DNA of 64,000 nucleotides from the NCBI GenBank assembly GCA_000799755.1, contig JUHI01000004.1, positions 372,001 to 436,000 of the forward strand, written 5' to 3'. Below, in pieces: positions 15,722 through 25,145 of this stretch. Source of the stretch: Martinezella tropici. GTDB taxonomy: Bacteria; Pseudomonadota; Alphaproteobacteria; Rhizobiales; Rhizobiaceae. Numbering within the stretch: the stretch's first letter is position 1; every line of letters starts with the position of its first letter. Under the pieces are notes generated by a model. The model made no database searches and was not told the origin of the DNA. It saw nothing but the letters and a program-made list of their open reading frames with translations. The position numbers and the translations under genes were made by a program.

Positions 15722-16168
15722 ATGCGCCCCCCGTCTTTGCTCCACGGCCTTGCCCTCGCAGTTGCATTCATGCCGGGCCTGATCAGTTGCGCGTCAGCAG
15801 AGAACGCTACCACCGGCGCGGCAGCGCTCGCCCGACCGAACGTGGTCATGGCGGCGGATCCGCCGCCGCCGTTCACCTATTGGGCGCCTGAGAACTCGAC
15901 AATCCGCAACCACCCCCGGCAGCCCGGTATCTGGATTGCGGAATCTCCCGGCGGCGGGCGCAAGTACTATTTCGGCGACCAATGCCGTGCGTCGGAATTT
16001 CAACGCTTCGTCGGAAAGCCCCTCGATCGACTTCCAGCGAAACCAGCAGATGCGACATGGCGGCTGACCTGTTCGACCTGCGCGGCAACCTCCGATCTGG
16101 GCTGGACGCGGATGAACGTCACGTACGACGAGAAAACCAGAACAATCGCCGAGATCGCCTGCGGTTAG
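15722..16168 (+). CDS. Lipoprotein with I78-like protease-inhibitor domain
   Basis: A 148-residue exported protein with a hydrophobic leader and a lipobox-like LISC ending at Cys23. The C-terminal part has the layout of peptidase inhibitor I78: a Cys before FQRFVGKPLDRLPAKP, then the strand RMNVTYDEKTRTIAEIACG with a terminal Cys-Gly. The middle WAPENSTIRNHPRQPG region is not recognised. I78 proteins inhibit serine proteases in the periplasm. It is the first gene of the cargo inserted before trbB. Assignment is by motif pattern only. Confidence 0.55.
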   Translation: MRPPSLLHGLALAVAFMPGLISCASAENATTGAAALARPNVVMAADPPPPFTYWAPENSTIRNHPRQPGIWIAESPGGGRKYYFGDQCRASEFQRFVGKPLDRLPAKPADATWRLTCSTCAATSDLGWTRMNVTYDEKTRTIAEIACG

Positions 16169-16324
16169 GACCGGTATCGTTCGGCTTGTTTTAACAAGCA
16201 CTCCGCCCGGCCGATCGTTCGAACCCGGAACGCTGCGGCCCAAACGAGCGGATGGCCGCCGCCGAGATCGTAGCGGAGGGAGACACCCAGACACGCTCGG
16301 CGAAATCGGTTAGTGTCGCACAGC

Positions 16325-17464
16325 TCATTCGCGATTGCCTTGAAGCGCACTGGTGAAGAAGTCGACGAGGCCGAAAGGTGCCCGCTCACCAAGCAAGAGT
16401 GTAAGCATCTGGTGCGCGTCCGCCGCGGCCGATTGGCTGCGCGGGAACATCGGCGTTTCGTAGGCGGCGAGCGCCGCCTCGCTATTATCAGGATGCGCCG
16501 CGATTGCTGCTGCTAATTCGGCGCCGTCGAGCATCGCCAGATTGGCGCCTTCGCCGGCGGGCGGCGCAAGGTGCGCAGCGTCCCCGAGAAGCGTCACCCC
16601 CGGTATGCGGTCCCATTGATGTTCGGGCGGGAGGATGTGGAGCATGCGCAAGACCGGCGGGGTGTCGCCGTCGGTGATGAGCGCGGTGAGCGCCGGCGCC
16701 CATTCTTCGAACTCGGCCGCGATCTTCGTCGTTGCGGCGGCAGCATCGCCAAAGTCGATCGCAGAAAACCACGCGGCTGGGCGGCTCAGCGCGATGTACG
16801 CGTGAAGAATGTCTCCGGCCTCGCGGTGGGCGAAAATCCCCTGTCCTGGCGCAGGCGCGAACATCCCGCCGGCGCCGACCGCTTCGGCCGCCGCAGCGTG
16901 ACGCACGTTGGCATCGTACAAATAGGTCTCGACGAACGCCGTGCCGACATATTCGGGCTCTTCCCGGGACAGCAGAGGCCTGACCTTCGACCAGGCCCCG
17001 TCGGCACCAACCAGAAGATCGCTGGTGACGGTCGAATCGTCAGTGAAGGTCAGTGCGTGCTGGCCGTCGCCCAGTGCTGCGACGCTGTTGAGCTTCTTTC
17101 CCCAGCGGATCGTACCCGGCGGCAAGGAGTCGACGAGGATGCGCCGAAGGTCGCCCCGAAGGACCTCTGGTCGCCCGCCCGTTCCATCATCGGGCTCCTC
17201 AAGCAGAACTCTGCCATGGCGGTCCAGCACACGCGAAGCCTCACCGCCCTCGTGGATGATTGCGCGGAACTCGTCCATGAGCCCGGCCGCTGCGAGCGCG
17301 GCCTGCCCGTCGTGTTCGTGGATATCGAGTTGGCCGCCTTGCGTACGCGCTTCCGCCGAGGGTTCGGCCTCGTAAATCGTCGCGGGGATGCCTTGGAGAT
17401 GCAGGACACGCGCGAGGACAAGGCCGCCAAGGCCCGCACCGACAATAGTCACCGGGGTTATCAT
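16325..17464 (-). CDS. TetX-like FAD-dependent monooxygenase
   Basis: A 379-residue flavoprotein monooxygenase. The FAD-binding GAGLGG is at residues 9-14. A TetX-like segment QGGQLDIHEHDGQAALAAAGL follows, then EVLRGDLRRILVDSLP with the family arginine, and GDAAHLAPPAGEGAN as the second FAD motif. The order and spacing match Tet(X)-type tetracycline-inactivating enzymes and related class A hydroxylases, but the substrate cannot be fixed by eye. The ATG at 17464 gives the normal N terminus; an upstream in-frame start at 17509 lies inside the operator region and is rejected. Divergent from a TetR gene across two palindromes. Confidence 0.78.
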   Translation of the reverse strand: MITPVTIVGAGLGGLVLARVLHLQGIPATIYEAEPSAEARTQGGQLDIHEHDGQAALAAAGLMDEFRAIIHEGGEASRVLDRHGRVLLEEPDDGTGGRPEVLRGDLRRILVDSLPPGTIRWGKKLNSVAALGDGQHALTFTDDSTVTSDLLVGADGAWSKVRPLLSREEPEYVGTAFVETYLYDANVRHAAAAEAVGAGGMFAPAPGQGIFAHREAGDILHAYIALSRPAAWFSAIDFGDAAAATTKIAAEFEEWAPALTALITDGDTPPVLRMLHILPPEHQWDRIPGVTLLGDAAHLAPPAGEGANLAMLDGAELAAAIAAHPDNSEAALAAYETPMFPRSQSAAADAHQMLTLLLGERAPFGLVDFFTSALQGNRE

Positions 17465-17481
17465 GAGGCTCCCTTGAATCG

Positions 17482-17526
17482 AATGGAACAACGTTCCATT
17501 CCTATCCATTGGAACATTGTTCCAAT
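17482..17526. promoter_or_regulatory. Two TetR operators between the monooxygenase and TetR genes
   Basis: Two palindromes share the form ATnGGAAC-N3-GTTCCnAT: aatggaac/gttccatt at 17482-17500 and attggaac/gttccaat at 17508-17526. Arms are perfect 8-bp inverted repeats and the centres are 26 bp apart. They lie between the divergent start codons at 17464 and 17545, ideal for joint repression by the adjacent TetR protein. Confidence 0.8.
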
Positions 17527-17544
17527 TGTGTCAAGCTCAGCGTC

Positions 17545-18225
17545 ATGGCGAGCAGGATTCGAACCGAACGGCGTAGGGACGCGCTCTCGAAGGCACGGGT
17601 CGTTGAGGCCGCAATCGATATCCTCGACCGCGTGGGTGAGGACGGCCTCACGTTTCGCGCGCTCGCGGCGCATCTGGCCACCGGCAGCGGAGCGATCTAC
17701 TGGCATGTCACCGACAAGAACGATCTGCTCGCGGCCGCCACGGACCATGTGATCGCGCGCGTCATGGCCGATGCGGTGGGAGGATCGACGCCGCAGGACG
17801 TGATCCGCACGATGGCGCTCGGCGTGTTCGACACCATCCACGCTCATCCCTGGGTGGGGGGGCAGCTTTCCCGCAATCCGTGGCAACATGCGGTCCTGAG
17901 AATGATGGAGGGCATCGGCGGTCAGGTTCAGGCGCTCGGCGTCCCCGAGCAAGCGCAATTCAATTCCGTCACCGCCCTCCTGAGTTTCGTCCTCGGCCTT
18001 GCCGGCCAGTACGCTGCAGGCGCCCGCCGCTTTCCGCACGGCACAGACAGAGTGGAGGTCCGCAAGGCGGTCCTTCAAACTGTCGCAGCGAAATGGATGG
18101 AACTCGATCCGGCAGCACATCCTTTCGTGCGACAGGTCGCCGAGGTGCTGCCCGAGCACGATGACCGCGAGCAATTTCTTGCCGGCATCGATCTTATTCT
18201 GGCCGGCATGGAAAGCATCCGATAG
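17545..18225 (+). CDS. TetR-family repressor
   Basis: A 226-residue regulator. The N-terminal helix-turn-helix is SKARVVEAAIDILDRVGEDGLTFRALAAHLATGSGAIYWHVTDKNDLL (in pieces), the classical TetR layout with Tyr-Trp-His in the recognition helix, as in TetR proper. The C-terminal domain is helical. Start at 17545 keeps both operators upstream. Likely repressor of itself and of the monooxygenase, released by that enzyme's substrate. Confidence 0.88.
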   Translation: MASRIRTERRRDALSKARVVEAAIDILDRVGEDGLTFRALAAHLATGSGAIYWHVTDKNDLLAAATDHVIARVMADAVGGSTPQDVIRTMALGVFDTIHAHPWVGGQLSRNPWQHAVLRMMEGIGGQVQALGVPEQAQFNSVTALLSFVLGLAGQYAAGARRFPHGTDRVEVRKAVLQTVAAKWMELDPAAHPFVRQVAEVLPEHDDREQFLAGIDLILAGMESIR

Positions 18226-18415
18226 GCTTCTCCGGCAAGCAGCGATCAGAATGTCTTGAGTGCTTCAGTCGCCTGTAGCGGCGACAATGAGCCCGTCTTC
18301 ATTGTTCGCTTTTCGCTACTCTGCCCAGCGAGATCTGTGACATGGCAATGAGCCGCTCGCGCCTTACCAGCAGATAATGCCTCTATCGCCCGCAATGGCC
18401 CCTTTGTTCGCTTCT

Positions 18416-19804
18416 TCAAGCCCTCGCGTGAATCAAAACGGCACCAACCAATAGGACGCCTGCAGACAACGCGAAGATGACCACGCCCCCGGCCTGGATA
18501 TTTGCTGGGCCTCCAGCAACAAGGGAACCAAAAAGAGCAATGCCAACAGCCCCGCCGACCTGCCGCGCTGTGGTCAATACCCCCGAAGCGGTGCCGGATT
18601 GGCGTCTCTCGACCTTGGCCAGTGCTGCCGACATCATGGCTGGCGCGGCCATGCCCGTCCCGATCGAAATCAGACAGAGTCCGACGGCCAGGATCGGAAA
18701 CGACGCGACTGGCCCAAGACCAGCTACAAGCAACACGATGTTGCCCGCGGCGGCGACCGTCATGCCCACGACCATTGGAGGGCGAAATCCGAACCTCGTC
18801 CCGATTTTGCCTCCTGCAAGATTCGCGAACATGATGACGGCGGTCAGCGGCATGAAAGCCAGGCCCGTCATGGCCGGGGAATAACCCCGGCTTTCCTGGA
18901 AATAGAGGCTCAGCACGAACACCAGCCCGAAGAAGGTCAGGCTGATGACCGTCCCAACATAGGCGGCGGATGCGAAGCCGGGGACACTGAACAGGTCGAG
19001 TTGCAGCATTGGCTCGCAAACCGTCGCCTCGAATTTAAAGAAGGCCACTCCAACAGCGATGGCGAGACCGAATCCGGCTAGCACATAGGGCTCTGTCCAC
19101 CCGAACCTGCCCGCCTCGATGACCGAGCCCGTCAGGATGAACAAGCAAATGGCGGCCAGGAGAAGCCCGACGAAATCGAACCGGCCATCATTCTCGGCGC
19201 TCGTTTCCGAAACCTTGGCGTAGGTCCAGAGAAGGCCGAGAGCACATAGTGGCAGGTTCAACAGGAAGATCGGACGCCAACCGAACGACGAAATGAGAAA
19301 TCCTCCGATGACTGGTCCGGCTGCGACCGCCAGCGCTCCGGATGCGCTCCACCACCCGATCAGGCTGATCCGCGTCTTTTCGTCATTCTCGCTCGCATGC
19401 GCGATAAGAGCGAGCGAGCTCGGCAGAATGAACGCGGCACCAATCCCCTGAACCGCACGTGCGGTGATCAGCATCGCTGCCGAAGACGCGAGACCGCAGG
19501 CGAGAGACGCACCCCCAAATAGCGCGAGACCAATCAGGAATATCCGCCGGCTGCCAAACCGATCTCCCGCCACGCCGGCCGTGAGCAGAAGCGTCGCAAA
19601 TGCGAGGGAATAGGCGTCGATGATCCACTGTAGCGCCGACGTTCCCGCGGAAAACTCCCGCGCGATCTGAGGCAATGCGACATTGGCCACGGTGATGTCG
19701 AGTTGTACGATCACGAAGCCAATGCTGGTGGTGATGAGTGTCCAGCCGACCGGTCCCTTGAGGCGACCTCCCCGGCTCGCCGTCTCAGGGGCAAGGCCAG
19801 TCAT
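18416..19804 (-). CDS. MFS drug exporter, DHA2 (14-TMS) type
   Basis: A 462-residue transporter with about 14 hydrophobic segments. Motifs are LDITVANVALPQIA in TM1, GDRFGSRRIFLIG (motif A) after TM2, and WRPIFLLNLP in the region typical of EmrB/QacA exporters. It is divergent from a LysR gene with 112 bp between. Together with the TetX-like enzyme it makes this cargo look like a small-molecule resistance island, though substrates are unknown. Confidence 0.88.
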   Translation of the reverse strand: MTGLAPETASRGGRLKGPVGWTLITTSIGFVIVQLDITVANVALPQIAREFSAGTSALQWIIDAYSLAFATLLLTAGVAGDRFGSRRIFLIGLALFGGASLACGLASSAAMLITARAVQGIGAAFILPSSLALIAHASENDEKTRISLIGWWSASGALAVAAGPVIGGFLISSFGWRPIFLLNLPLCALGLLWTYAKVSETSAENDGRFDFVGLLLAAICLFILTGSVIEAGRFGWTEPYVLAGFGLAIAVGVAFFKFEATVCEPMLQLDLFSVPGFASAAYVGTVISLTFFGLVFVLSLYFQESRGYSPAMTGLAFMPLTAVIMFANLAGGKIGTRFGFRPPMVVGMTVAAAGNIVLLVAGLGPVASFPILAVGLCLISIGTGMAAPAMMSAALAKVERRQSGTASGVLTTARQVGGAVGIALFGSLVAGGPANIQAGGVVIFALSAGVLLVGAVLIHARA

Positions 19805-19916
19805 TCTGTTTCCTTCGAACGAACTCCAGATCGCTTGAAGATGGGAAAAAGGATTGAATAGTTAAACGCCGTTATCCATATATGCCCTATAAAGCCTTAC
19901 TTTGTAATCGGACCCG

Positions 19917-20822
19917 ATGCCACGTCGCGACACCTTCGATGGCCTATCCGTTTTTCTCGCTGTCGCCGAGCGAGGTAATTTCCGCGCGGCCTCGGAAGTA
20001 CTCGGCGTGACTCCCGCAGCGGTCGGCCAGGCGATCCAGGCCCTGGAACGCCGTCTCGGGCTACCCCTGTTTCATCGCACGACGCGAAAGGTGAGCCTGA
20101 CCGAGGCCGGCGCTATGCTGCTCGCCAAGCTGCGGCCGGCCGCCAGCGAGATCGAACGAACGCTTGCCGACCTTGACCGATTGCGCGCGCAGCCATCGGG
20201 CCTGCTTCGCCTATGCGTTCATCGGCTCGCCTTGCCGTTCGTCATTGAGCCACTTCTTCCGGCATTTCGCCGGACCTATCCGGAAGTGCATGTCGAGATT
20301 GGCGTGGAGGACGCCGATATCGATGTGATCTCGGGCGGCTTCGACGCCGGAATCCGCATCGCCGAGTATATCGAGAAGGACATGATTGCGGTCAGCGTGT
20401 CGCCACCGTTCCGTTGGTTGGTCCTGGGCGCCCCTTCCTATTTTGCTACCCACGGCAGCCCGGAAACGCCGGACGATCTGACAAGGCACGAATGCATTCG
20501 CTTCCGCTTTCCCAGATCTCGATCGCTATACGACTGGGAGTTCGTCTGCAGTGGTCGGCCGGTCTCCATTCGCCCATCAGGCGGTACAATTGTAAACGAC
20601 AGCAGCCTACTCCGATCTCTCGCTGCTCAAGGAATGGGGCTGATCTATACATCCGATCGGGCTGCGGCCGCGGAACTCGAATCTGGGCAACTCGCGCCAT
20701 GTTTGGAGAATTTCGCGCCGCCACCCGACAGGCTCTATCTCTATTTTCCGGAACACAGCGCGACGCAGCCCAAACTCCGTGCCTTTATCGATATGGCGAA
20801 AACCCGACTTCCGCGCCGCTGA
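19917..20822 (+). CDS. LysR-family regulator
   Basis: A 301-residue LTTR: N-terminal winged helix with FDGLSVFLAVAERGNFRAA, VTPAAVGQAIQALERRLG and LFHRTTRKVSLTEAG, then a substrate-binding domain. It belongs to the group that usually controls a divergent neighbour, here the MFS exporter at 18416-19804. The intergenic region is AT-richer than the surroundings. Confidence 0.88.
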   Translation: MPRRDTFDGLSVFLAVAERGNFRAASEVLGVTPAAVGQAIQALERRLGLPLFHRTTRKVSLTEAGAMLLAKLRPAASEIERTLADLDRLRAQPSGLLRLCVHRLALPFVIEPLLPAFRRTYPEVHVEIGVEDADIDVISGGFDAGIRIAEYIEKDMIAVSVSPPFRWLVLGAPSYFATHGSPETPDDLTRHECIRFRFPRSRSLYDWEFVCSGRPVSIRPSGGTIVNDSSLLRSLAAQGMGLIYTSDRAAAAELESGQLAPCLENFAPPPDRLYLYFPEHSATQPKLRAFIDMAKTRLPRR

Positions 20823-21100
20823 TTACTTGCCTCCAGCAAATGCAGCTTGTCGCGGTCGCGCATCAACGGCCACCCTCTTGCAGCCAGACAGAGACGGCTA
20901 ATCTCCCCACTGGTCGCCCTCAACGTGGAATGCTCTCTTGGAGCCCACGCAAGTAATTGCAAACTTCGCCGTTTCCCTGTCTTTGTACGCCACAGTACGA
21001 CGACCGCATTCTGGTTGTTGTCAGGCCATGATTTCTGCCTCTTCTACTCAACCCCGATCCAGGGCCGCACTTCGCGGGCCCGCACGAGAACGGGGACGAC
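20823..21100. other. Gap between cargo and trbB
   Basis: This 278-bp stretch holds no supported gene. It joins the cargo's LysR gene to the start of the trb operon and must contain the operon's replacement promoter or the insertion boundary. No terminal inverted repeat or target duplication was visible. Confidence 0.4.
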
Positions 21101-22084
21101 GTGGCGGCCACTCACCAGAAATCGGAGGCGATCCTTCGCGGCGCGCGCATGCTGCGCACCGCCCTCGGGCCTGCGATCGCCCAGTTTCTGGAAGACCCAG
21201 CGATCGTCGAGGTGATGCTCAACCCGGATGGGCGGCTCTGGATCGACCGACTCTCGGAAGGACTGTCCGATACCGGTGAGCGTCTCTCGCCGGCCGACGG
21301 CGAGCGCATCGTGCGCCTGGTCGCTCACCATGTCGGCGCCGAGGTTCATCCCGGCGCGCCACGGGTGTCGGCCGAGCTGCCCGAAACGGGAGAGCGGTTC
21401 GAAGGGCTGTTGCCTCCTGTCGTCGCCGCGCCGGCCTTCGCGATCCGAAAGCCGGCCGTCGCCGTCTTCACGCTCGACGACTACGTGTGGACCGGCGTCA
21501 TGACCGCCGAACAGGCAGAGGCGCTGAAGATCGCCGTTGCCGACCGTCGCAACATCCTCGTCGCCGGCGGCACCTCGACCGGCAAGACCACCCTCACCAA
21601 CGCGCTGCTCGCCGAGGTGTCGAAAACCGCCGACCGCGTGGTGCTGATCGAGGACACCCGCGAGCTGCAATGCACGGCGCCGAACCTCGTTGCCATGCGG
21701 ACGAAAGACGGCGTCGTCTCGCTCTCTGATCTCGTCCGGTCCTCGCTGCGCCTGCGCCCTGATCGCATCCCAATCGGCGAGGTACGCGGCGCTGAAGCGC
21801 TCGATCTGCTCAAGGCCTGGGGCACGGGTCACCCCGGTGGCATCGGCACCATTCATGCGGGCACCGCCATCGGCGCGCTGCGCCGCCTCGAGCAGCTGAT
21901 CCAGGAAGCCGTCGTCACCGTCCCGCGCGCCCTGATCGCCGAGACGATCGACCTCGTTGCCGTGCTCTCAGGCCGCGGCGCCTCGCGCCGACTCGCCGAA
22001 CTCGCCCGTGTCGAGGGGCTCGGCCCCGACGGCGACTACCGCGTCATCCCCGCTTGTCCGCCCCCCACAGGAGATCCGTCATGA
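21101..22084 (+). CDS. trbB: TrbB secretion ATPase (VirB11 family)
   Basis: A 327-residue hexameric traffic ATPase starting with GTG. Walker A is GGTSTGKTT near residues 156-164, followed by the Asp box [11 protein letters not shown] and Walker B-like [19 protein letters not shown] with the His box [12 protein letters not shown]. It powers pilus assembly and DNA transfer. First gene of the trb operon; its 3' end overlaps trbC by ATGA. Confidence 0.95.
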   Translation: MAATHQKSEAILRGARMLRTALGPAIAQFLEDPAIVEVMLNPDGRLWIDRLSEGLSDTGERLSPADGERIVRLVAHHVGAEVHPGAPRVSAELPETGERFEGLLPPVVAAPAFAIRKPAVAVFTLDDYVWTGVMTAEQAEALKIAVADRRNILVAGGTSTGKTTLTNALLAEVSKTADRVVLIEDTRELQCTAPNLVAMRTKDGVVSLSDLVRSSLRLRPDRIPIGEVRGAEALDLLKAWGTGHPGGIGTIHAGTAIGALRRLEQLIQEAVVTVPRALIAETIDLVAVLSGRGASRRLAELARVEGLGPDGDYRVIPACPPPTGDPS

Positions 22085-22413
22085 TCCACCGCCCCATGCC
22101 TATCCGCCGTCATATCGCGACGGCGGCATCCATCACCTTACTCAGCCTGGCGCTAGCGCCGGCGGCCCACGCTTCCGGTTCGTCGATGCCCTGGGAGCAG
22201 CCGCTGCAGCAGATCCTTCAGTCCATCGAAGGGCCGGTCGCCAAGATCATTGCCGTGATCATAATCATCGTCACCGGCCTGACGCTCGCCTTCGGCGACA
22301 CGTCGGGCGGCTTCCGGCGCCTCATTCAGATCGTCTTCGGTCTGTCGATCGCCTTCGCCGCGTCCAGTTTCTTCCTGTCGTTCTTCTCCTTCGGCGGCGG
22401 AGCGCTGGTCTGA
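22081..22413 (+). CDS. trbC: TrbC pilin
   Basis: A 110-residue prepilin with a long signal peptide (cleavage likely after PAAHA), then MPWEQPLQQILQSIEGPV and two hydrophobic helices. It would be processed by TraF. The start at 22081 overlaps the trbB stop; earlier in-frame starts are inside trbB. Confidence 0.92.
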   Translation: MIHRPMPIRRHIATAASITLLSLALAPAAHASGSSMPWEQPLQQILQSIEGPVAKIIAVIIIIVTGLTLAFGDTSGGFRRLIQIVFGLSIAFAASSFFLSFFSFGGGALV

Positions 22414-22694
22414 TGACGACGTCGGCCGAGACCGCAGTCGACGTGCCGGGCTTCTCGGTCCCGGTCCATCGCGCACTGACCGAGCACATCCTGCTCGGCG
22501 GTGCGCCGCGCTCGATCGCCATCCTGAACGGGACGCTGGCGGCGGCTCTCGGCCTCGGCCTGCGCCTCTGGCTGGTCGGCCTCGGGCTCTGGGCCATCGG
22601 GCACTTCGCCGCCGTCTGGGCCGCCAAGCGCGATCCGCAGTTCGTCGACGTCGTACGCAGGCATCTGCGCATTCCCGGCCATCTCTCGGTCTGA
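22413..22694 (+). CDS. trbD: TrbD (VirB3-like) inner-membrane protein
   Basis: A 93-residue protein with FSVPVHRALTEHILLGGAPR and two membrane helices, the VirB3/TrbD signature. Its ATG shares bases with the trbC stop (TGATG). It works with TrbE at the inner membrane. Confidence 0.92.
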   Translation: MTTSAETAVDVPGFSVPVHRALTEHILLGGAPRSIAILNGTLAAALGLGLRLWLVGLGLWAIGHFAAVWAAKRDPQFVDVVRRHLRIPGHLSV

Positions 22695-22706
22695 GGGCGC
22701 GCGGCC

Positions 22707-25145
22707 ATGATGAACCTCGCCGAATATCGCAACCGCAACACCCGGCTCGCCGACTTCCTACCTTGGGTCGCGCTGGTCGGTGAAGGCGTCGTCCTCAACA
22801 AGGACGGTAGCCTGCAGCGCACCGCCCGCTTCCGCGGCCCGGACCTCGACAGCGCCGTGCCGGCCGAGTTGATCGCGGTCGCCGGACGGCTCAACAACGC
22901 CTTCCGCCGTCTCGGCTCCGGCTGGGCGATCTTCGTCGAGGCGCAGCGGCACGGCGCCGCCACCTATCCCGCCAGCATGTTCGCCGACAGCGCCTCCGCG
23001 CTTGTCGACGCCGAACGCAAAGCGGATTTCGAGGAAGCCGGCGCTCATTTCGAGTCCAGCTACTTCCTGACCTTCCTCTATCTGCCGCCGGCCGAGGACG
23101 CCGCACGCGCCGAGACCTGGCTCTACGAGGGCCGCGATCACGCCGGCGTCGATGCGCACGAGATCCTGCGCGGCTTCACCGATCGCACCGATCGCATCCT
23201 CCAGCTTATCGAGGCCTTCATGCCGGAATGCGCCTGGCTCGATGACGCCGAGACGCTGACCTTCCTGCACTCGACAGTCTCGACGAAACGCCATCGCGTC
23301 CGCGTGCCCGAGACGCCGATCTATCTCGACGCGCTGCTCGCCGACCAGCCGCTGACCGGCGGCCTCGAGCCACGCCTCGGCGACACGCACCTACGCATCC
23401 TCAGCGTCGTTGGCTTTCCGACCGCGACCACGCCCGGCATTCTCGACGAACTCAATCGCCTCCCCTTTCCCTATCGCTGGTCGACCAGGGCCGTTCTGCT
23501 CGATAAGACCGACGCCACCAAGCTGCTGACCAAGATCCGGCGGCAATGGTTCGCCAAGCGCAAGTCGATCGCCGCCATCCTGAAGGAGGTGATGACCAAC
23601 GAGGCCAGCGTGCTGGTCGATACCGACGCCGCCAATAAGGCCGCGGACGCCGACATGGCCCTGCAGGAGCTCGGCGCGGACTATGCCGGTCAGGCCTATG
23701 TGACGGCGACGATCACTGTCTGGGACGACGATCCGCGCATTGCCGCCGAGAAGCTGCGCCTCGTCGAAAAGGTCATTCAGGGTCGCGACTTCACCGCGAT
23801 GCCGGAGACCATCAACGCCGTGGACGCCTGGCTCGGCAGTCTACCGGGCCACGCCTACGCCAATGTACGGCAACCACCCATCAACACGCTCAATCTCGCC
23901 CACATGATCCCGCTGTCGGCGGTATGGGCGGGACCGGAACGGGACGAGCATTTGGCAGGGCCCCCACTGCTCTTCGGTAAAACCGAGGGCTCGACCCCGT
24001 TCCGGCTTTCCATCCATGTCGGCGACGTCGGCCACACGCTGGTCGTCGGCCCGACCGGTGCGGGCAAGTCGGTGCTGCTGGCGCTGATGGCGCTGCAGTT
24101 CCGCCGATACGAACGATCGCAAGTGTTCGCCTTCGATTTCGGTGGCTCGATCCGGGCCGCGGCCCTCGCCATGCGCGGCGACTGGCATGATCTCGGCGGC
24201 GGACTAACCGAAGGCGCCGACGACAGCGTGTCGCTCCAGCCGCTCGCCCGGATCGACGACGTCGCCGAGCGTGCCTGGGCAGCGGACTGGCTGACCGCGA
24301 TGCTTGCGCGTGAAAGCGTCACCATCACCCCTGAAGTGAAGGAGCATGTCTGGTCGACACTGTCCTCACTGGCGTCCGCGCCGATCGGCGAGCGCACGCT
24401 GACGGGCCTATCGGTCCTGCTCCAGTCCAACGACCTGAAGCAGGCGCTGCGGCCCTATTGCGTCGGCGGGCCCTATGGGCGCCTGCTCGACGCCGAATCC
24501 GAGCATCTCGGCGCAGCCTCCGTCCTGGCGTTCGAGACCGAGGGGCTGATCGGGACCGGCGCCGCCGCGGCCGTGCTCGCCTATCTCTTCCACCGCATCG
24601 AGGACCGGCTCGACGGCCGGCCCACGCTGCTGATCGTCGATGAAGGGTGGCTCGCCCTTGACGATGAAGGCTTTGCGGGGCAGCTCCGCGAATGGCTGAA
24701 GACGCTGCGCAAGAAGAACGCCAGCGTCATCTTCGCCACTCAATCGCTCTCCGACATCGACGGCTCGGCGATCGCGCCGGCGATCATCGAGAGCTGCCTC
24801 ACGCGCATCCTGTTGCCGAACGAGCGCGCGATCGAGCCGCAGATCACGGCGATCTATCGGCGCTTCGGCCTCAACGACCGCCAGATCGAGATCCTCGCCC
24901 GGGCGATGCCCAAGCGCGACTATTACTGCCAGTCGCGCCGCGGCAATCGCTTGTTCGAGCTCGGCCTGTCGGATGTGGCGCTCGCCCTCTGCGCAACATC
25001 CTCAAAGACCGATCAGGCTGCGATCGCGCAGACAATTGCAGCGCACGGGCGCGAGGATTTCCTGGCAGCCTGGCTGCGCCATCGCGGCGTCGATTGGGCC
25101 GCCGAGCTCATTCCAAACCTCACCAATCTGGAGAAGACACTATGA
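22707..25145 (+). CDS. trbE: TrbE conjugal transfer ATPase (VirB4 family)
   Basis: An 812-residue ATPase. The N-terminal half is the VirB4 domain; Walker A GPTGAGKS lies near residue 448 and Walker B LLIVDEGWLAL near residue 640. A second possible ATG three bases later exists. It energises pilin handling and, with TrbB, the channel. The 3' end overlaps trbJ by ATGA. Confidence 0.95.
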   Translation: MMNLAEYRNRNTRLADFLPWVALVGEGVVLNKDGSLQRTARFRGPDLDSAVPAELIAVAGRLNNAFRRLGSGWAIFVEAQRHGAATYPASMFADSASALVDAERKADFEEAGAHFESSYFLTFLYLPPAEDAARAETWLYEGRDHAGVDAHEILRGFTDRTDRILQLIEAFMPECAWLDDAETLTFLHSTVSTKRHRVRVPETPIYLDALLADQPLTGGLEPRLGDTHLRILSVVGFPTATTPGILDELNRLPFPYRWSTRAVLLDKTDATKLLTKIRRQWFAKRKSIAAILKEVMTNEASVLVDTDAANKAADADMALQELGADYAGQAYVTATITVWDDDPRIAAEKLRLVEKVIQGRDFTAMPETINAVDAWLGSLPGHAYANVRQPPINTLNLAHMIPLSAVWAGPERDEHLAGPPLLFGKTEGSTPFRLSIHVGDVGHTLVVGPTGAGKSVLLALMALQFRRYERSQVFAFDFGGSIRAAALAMRGDWHDLGGGLTEGADDSVSLQPLARIDDVAERAWAADWLTAMLARESVTITPEVKEHVWSTLSSLASAPIGERTLTGLSVLLQSNDLKQALRPYCVGGPYGRLLDAESEHLGAASVLAFETEGLIGTGAAAAVLAYLFHRIEDRLDGRPTLLIVDEGWLALDDEGFAGQLREWLKTLRKKNASVIFATQSLSDIDGSAIAPAIIESCLTRILLPNERAIEPQITAIYRRFGLNDRQIEILARAMPKRDYYCQSRRGNRLFELGLSDVALALCATSSKTDQAAIAQTIAAHGREDFLAAWLRHRGVDWAAELIPNLTNLEKTL

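Noticed and set aside
18268..18285. gtcgcc/ggcgac hairpin between convergent TetR and MFS genes
   Set aside because: Short stem without a T tract; may be chance in GC-rich DNA.
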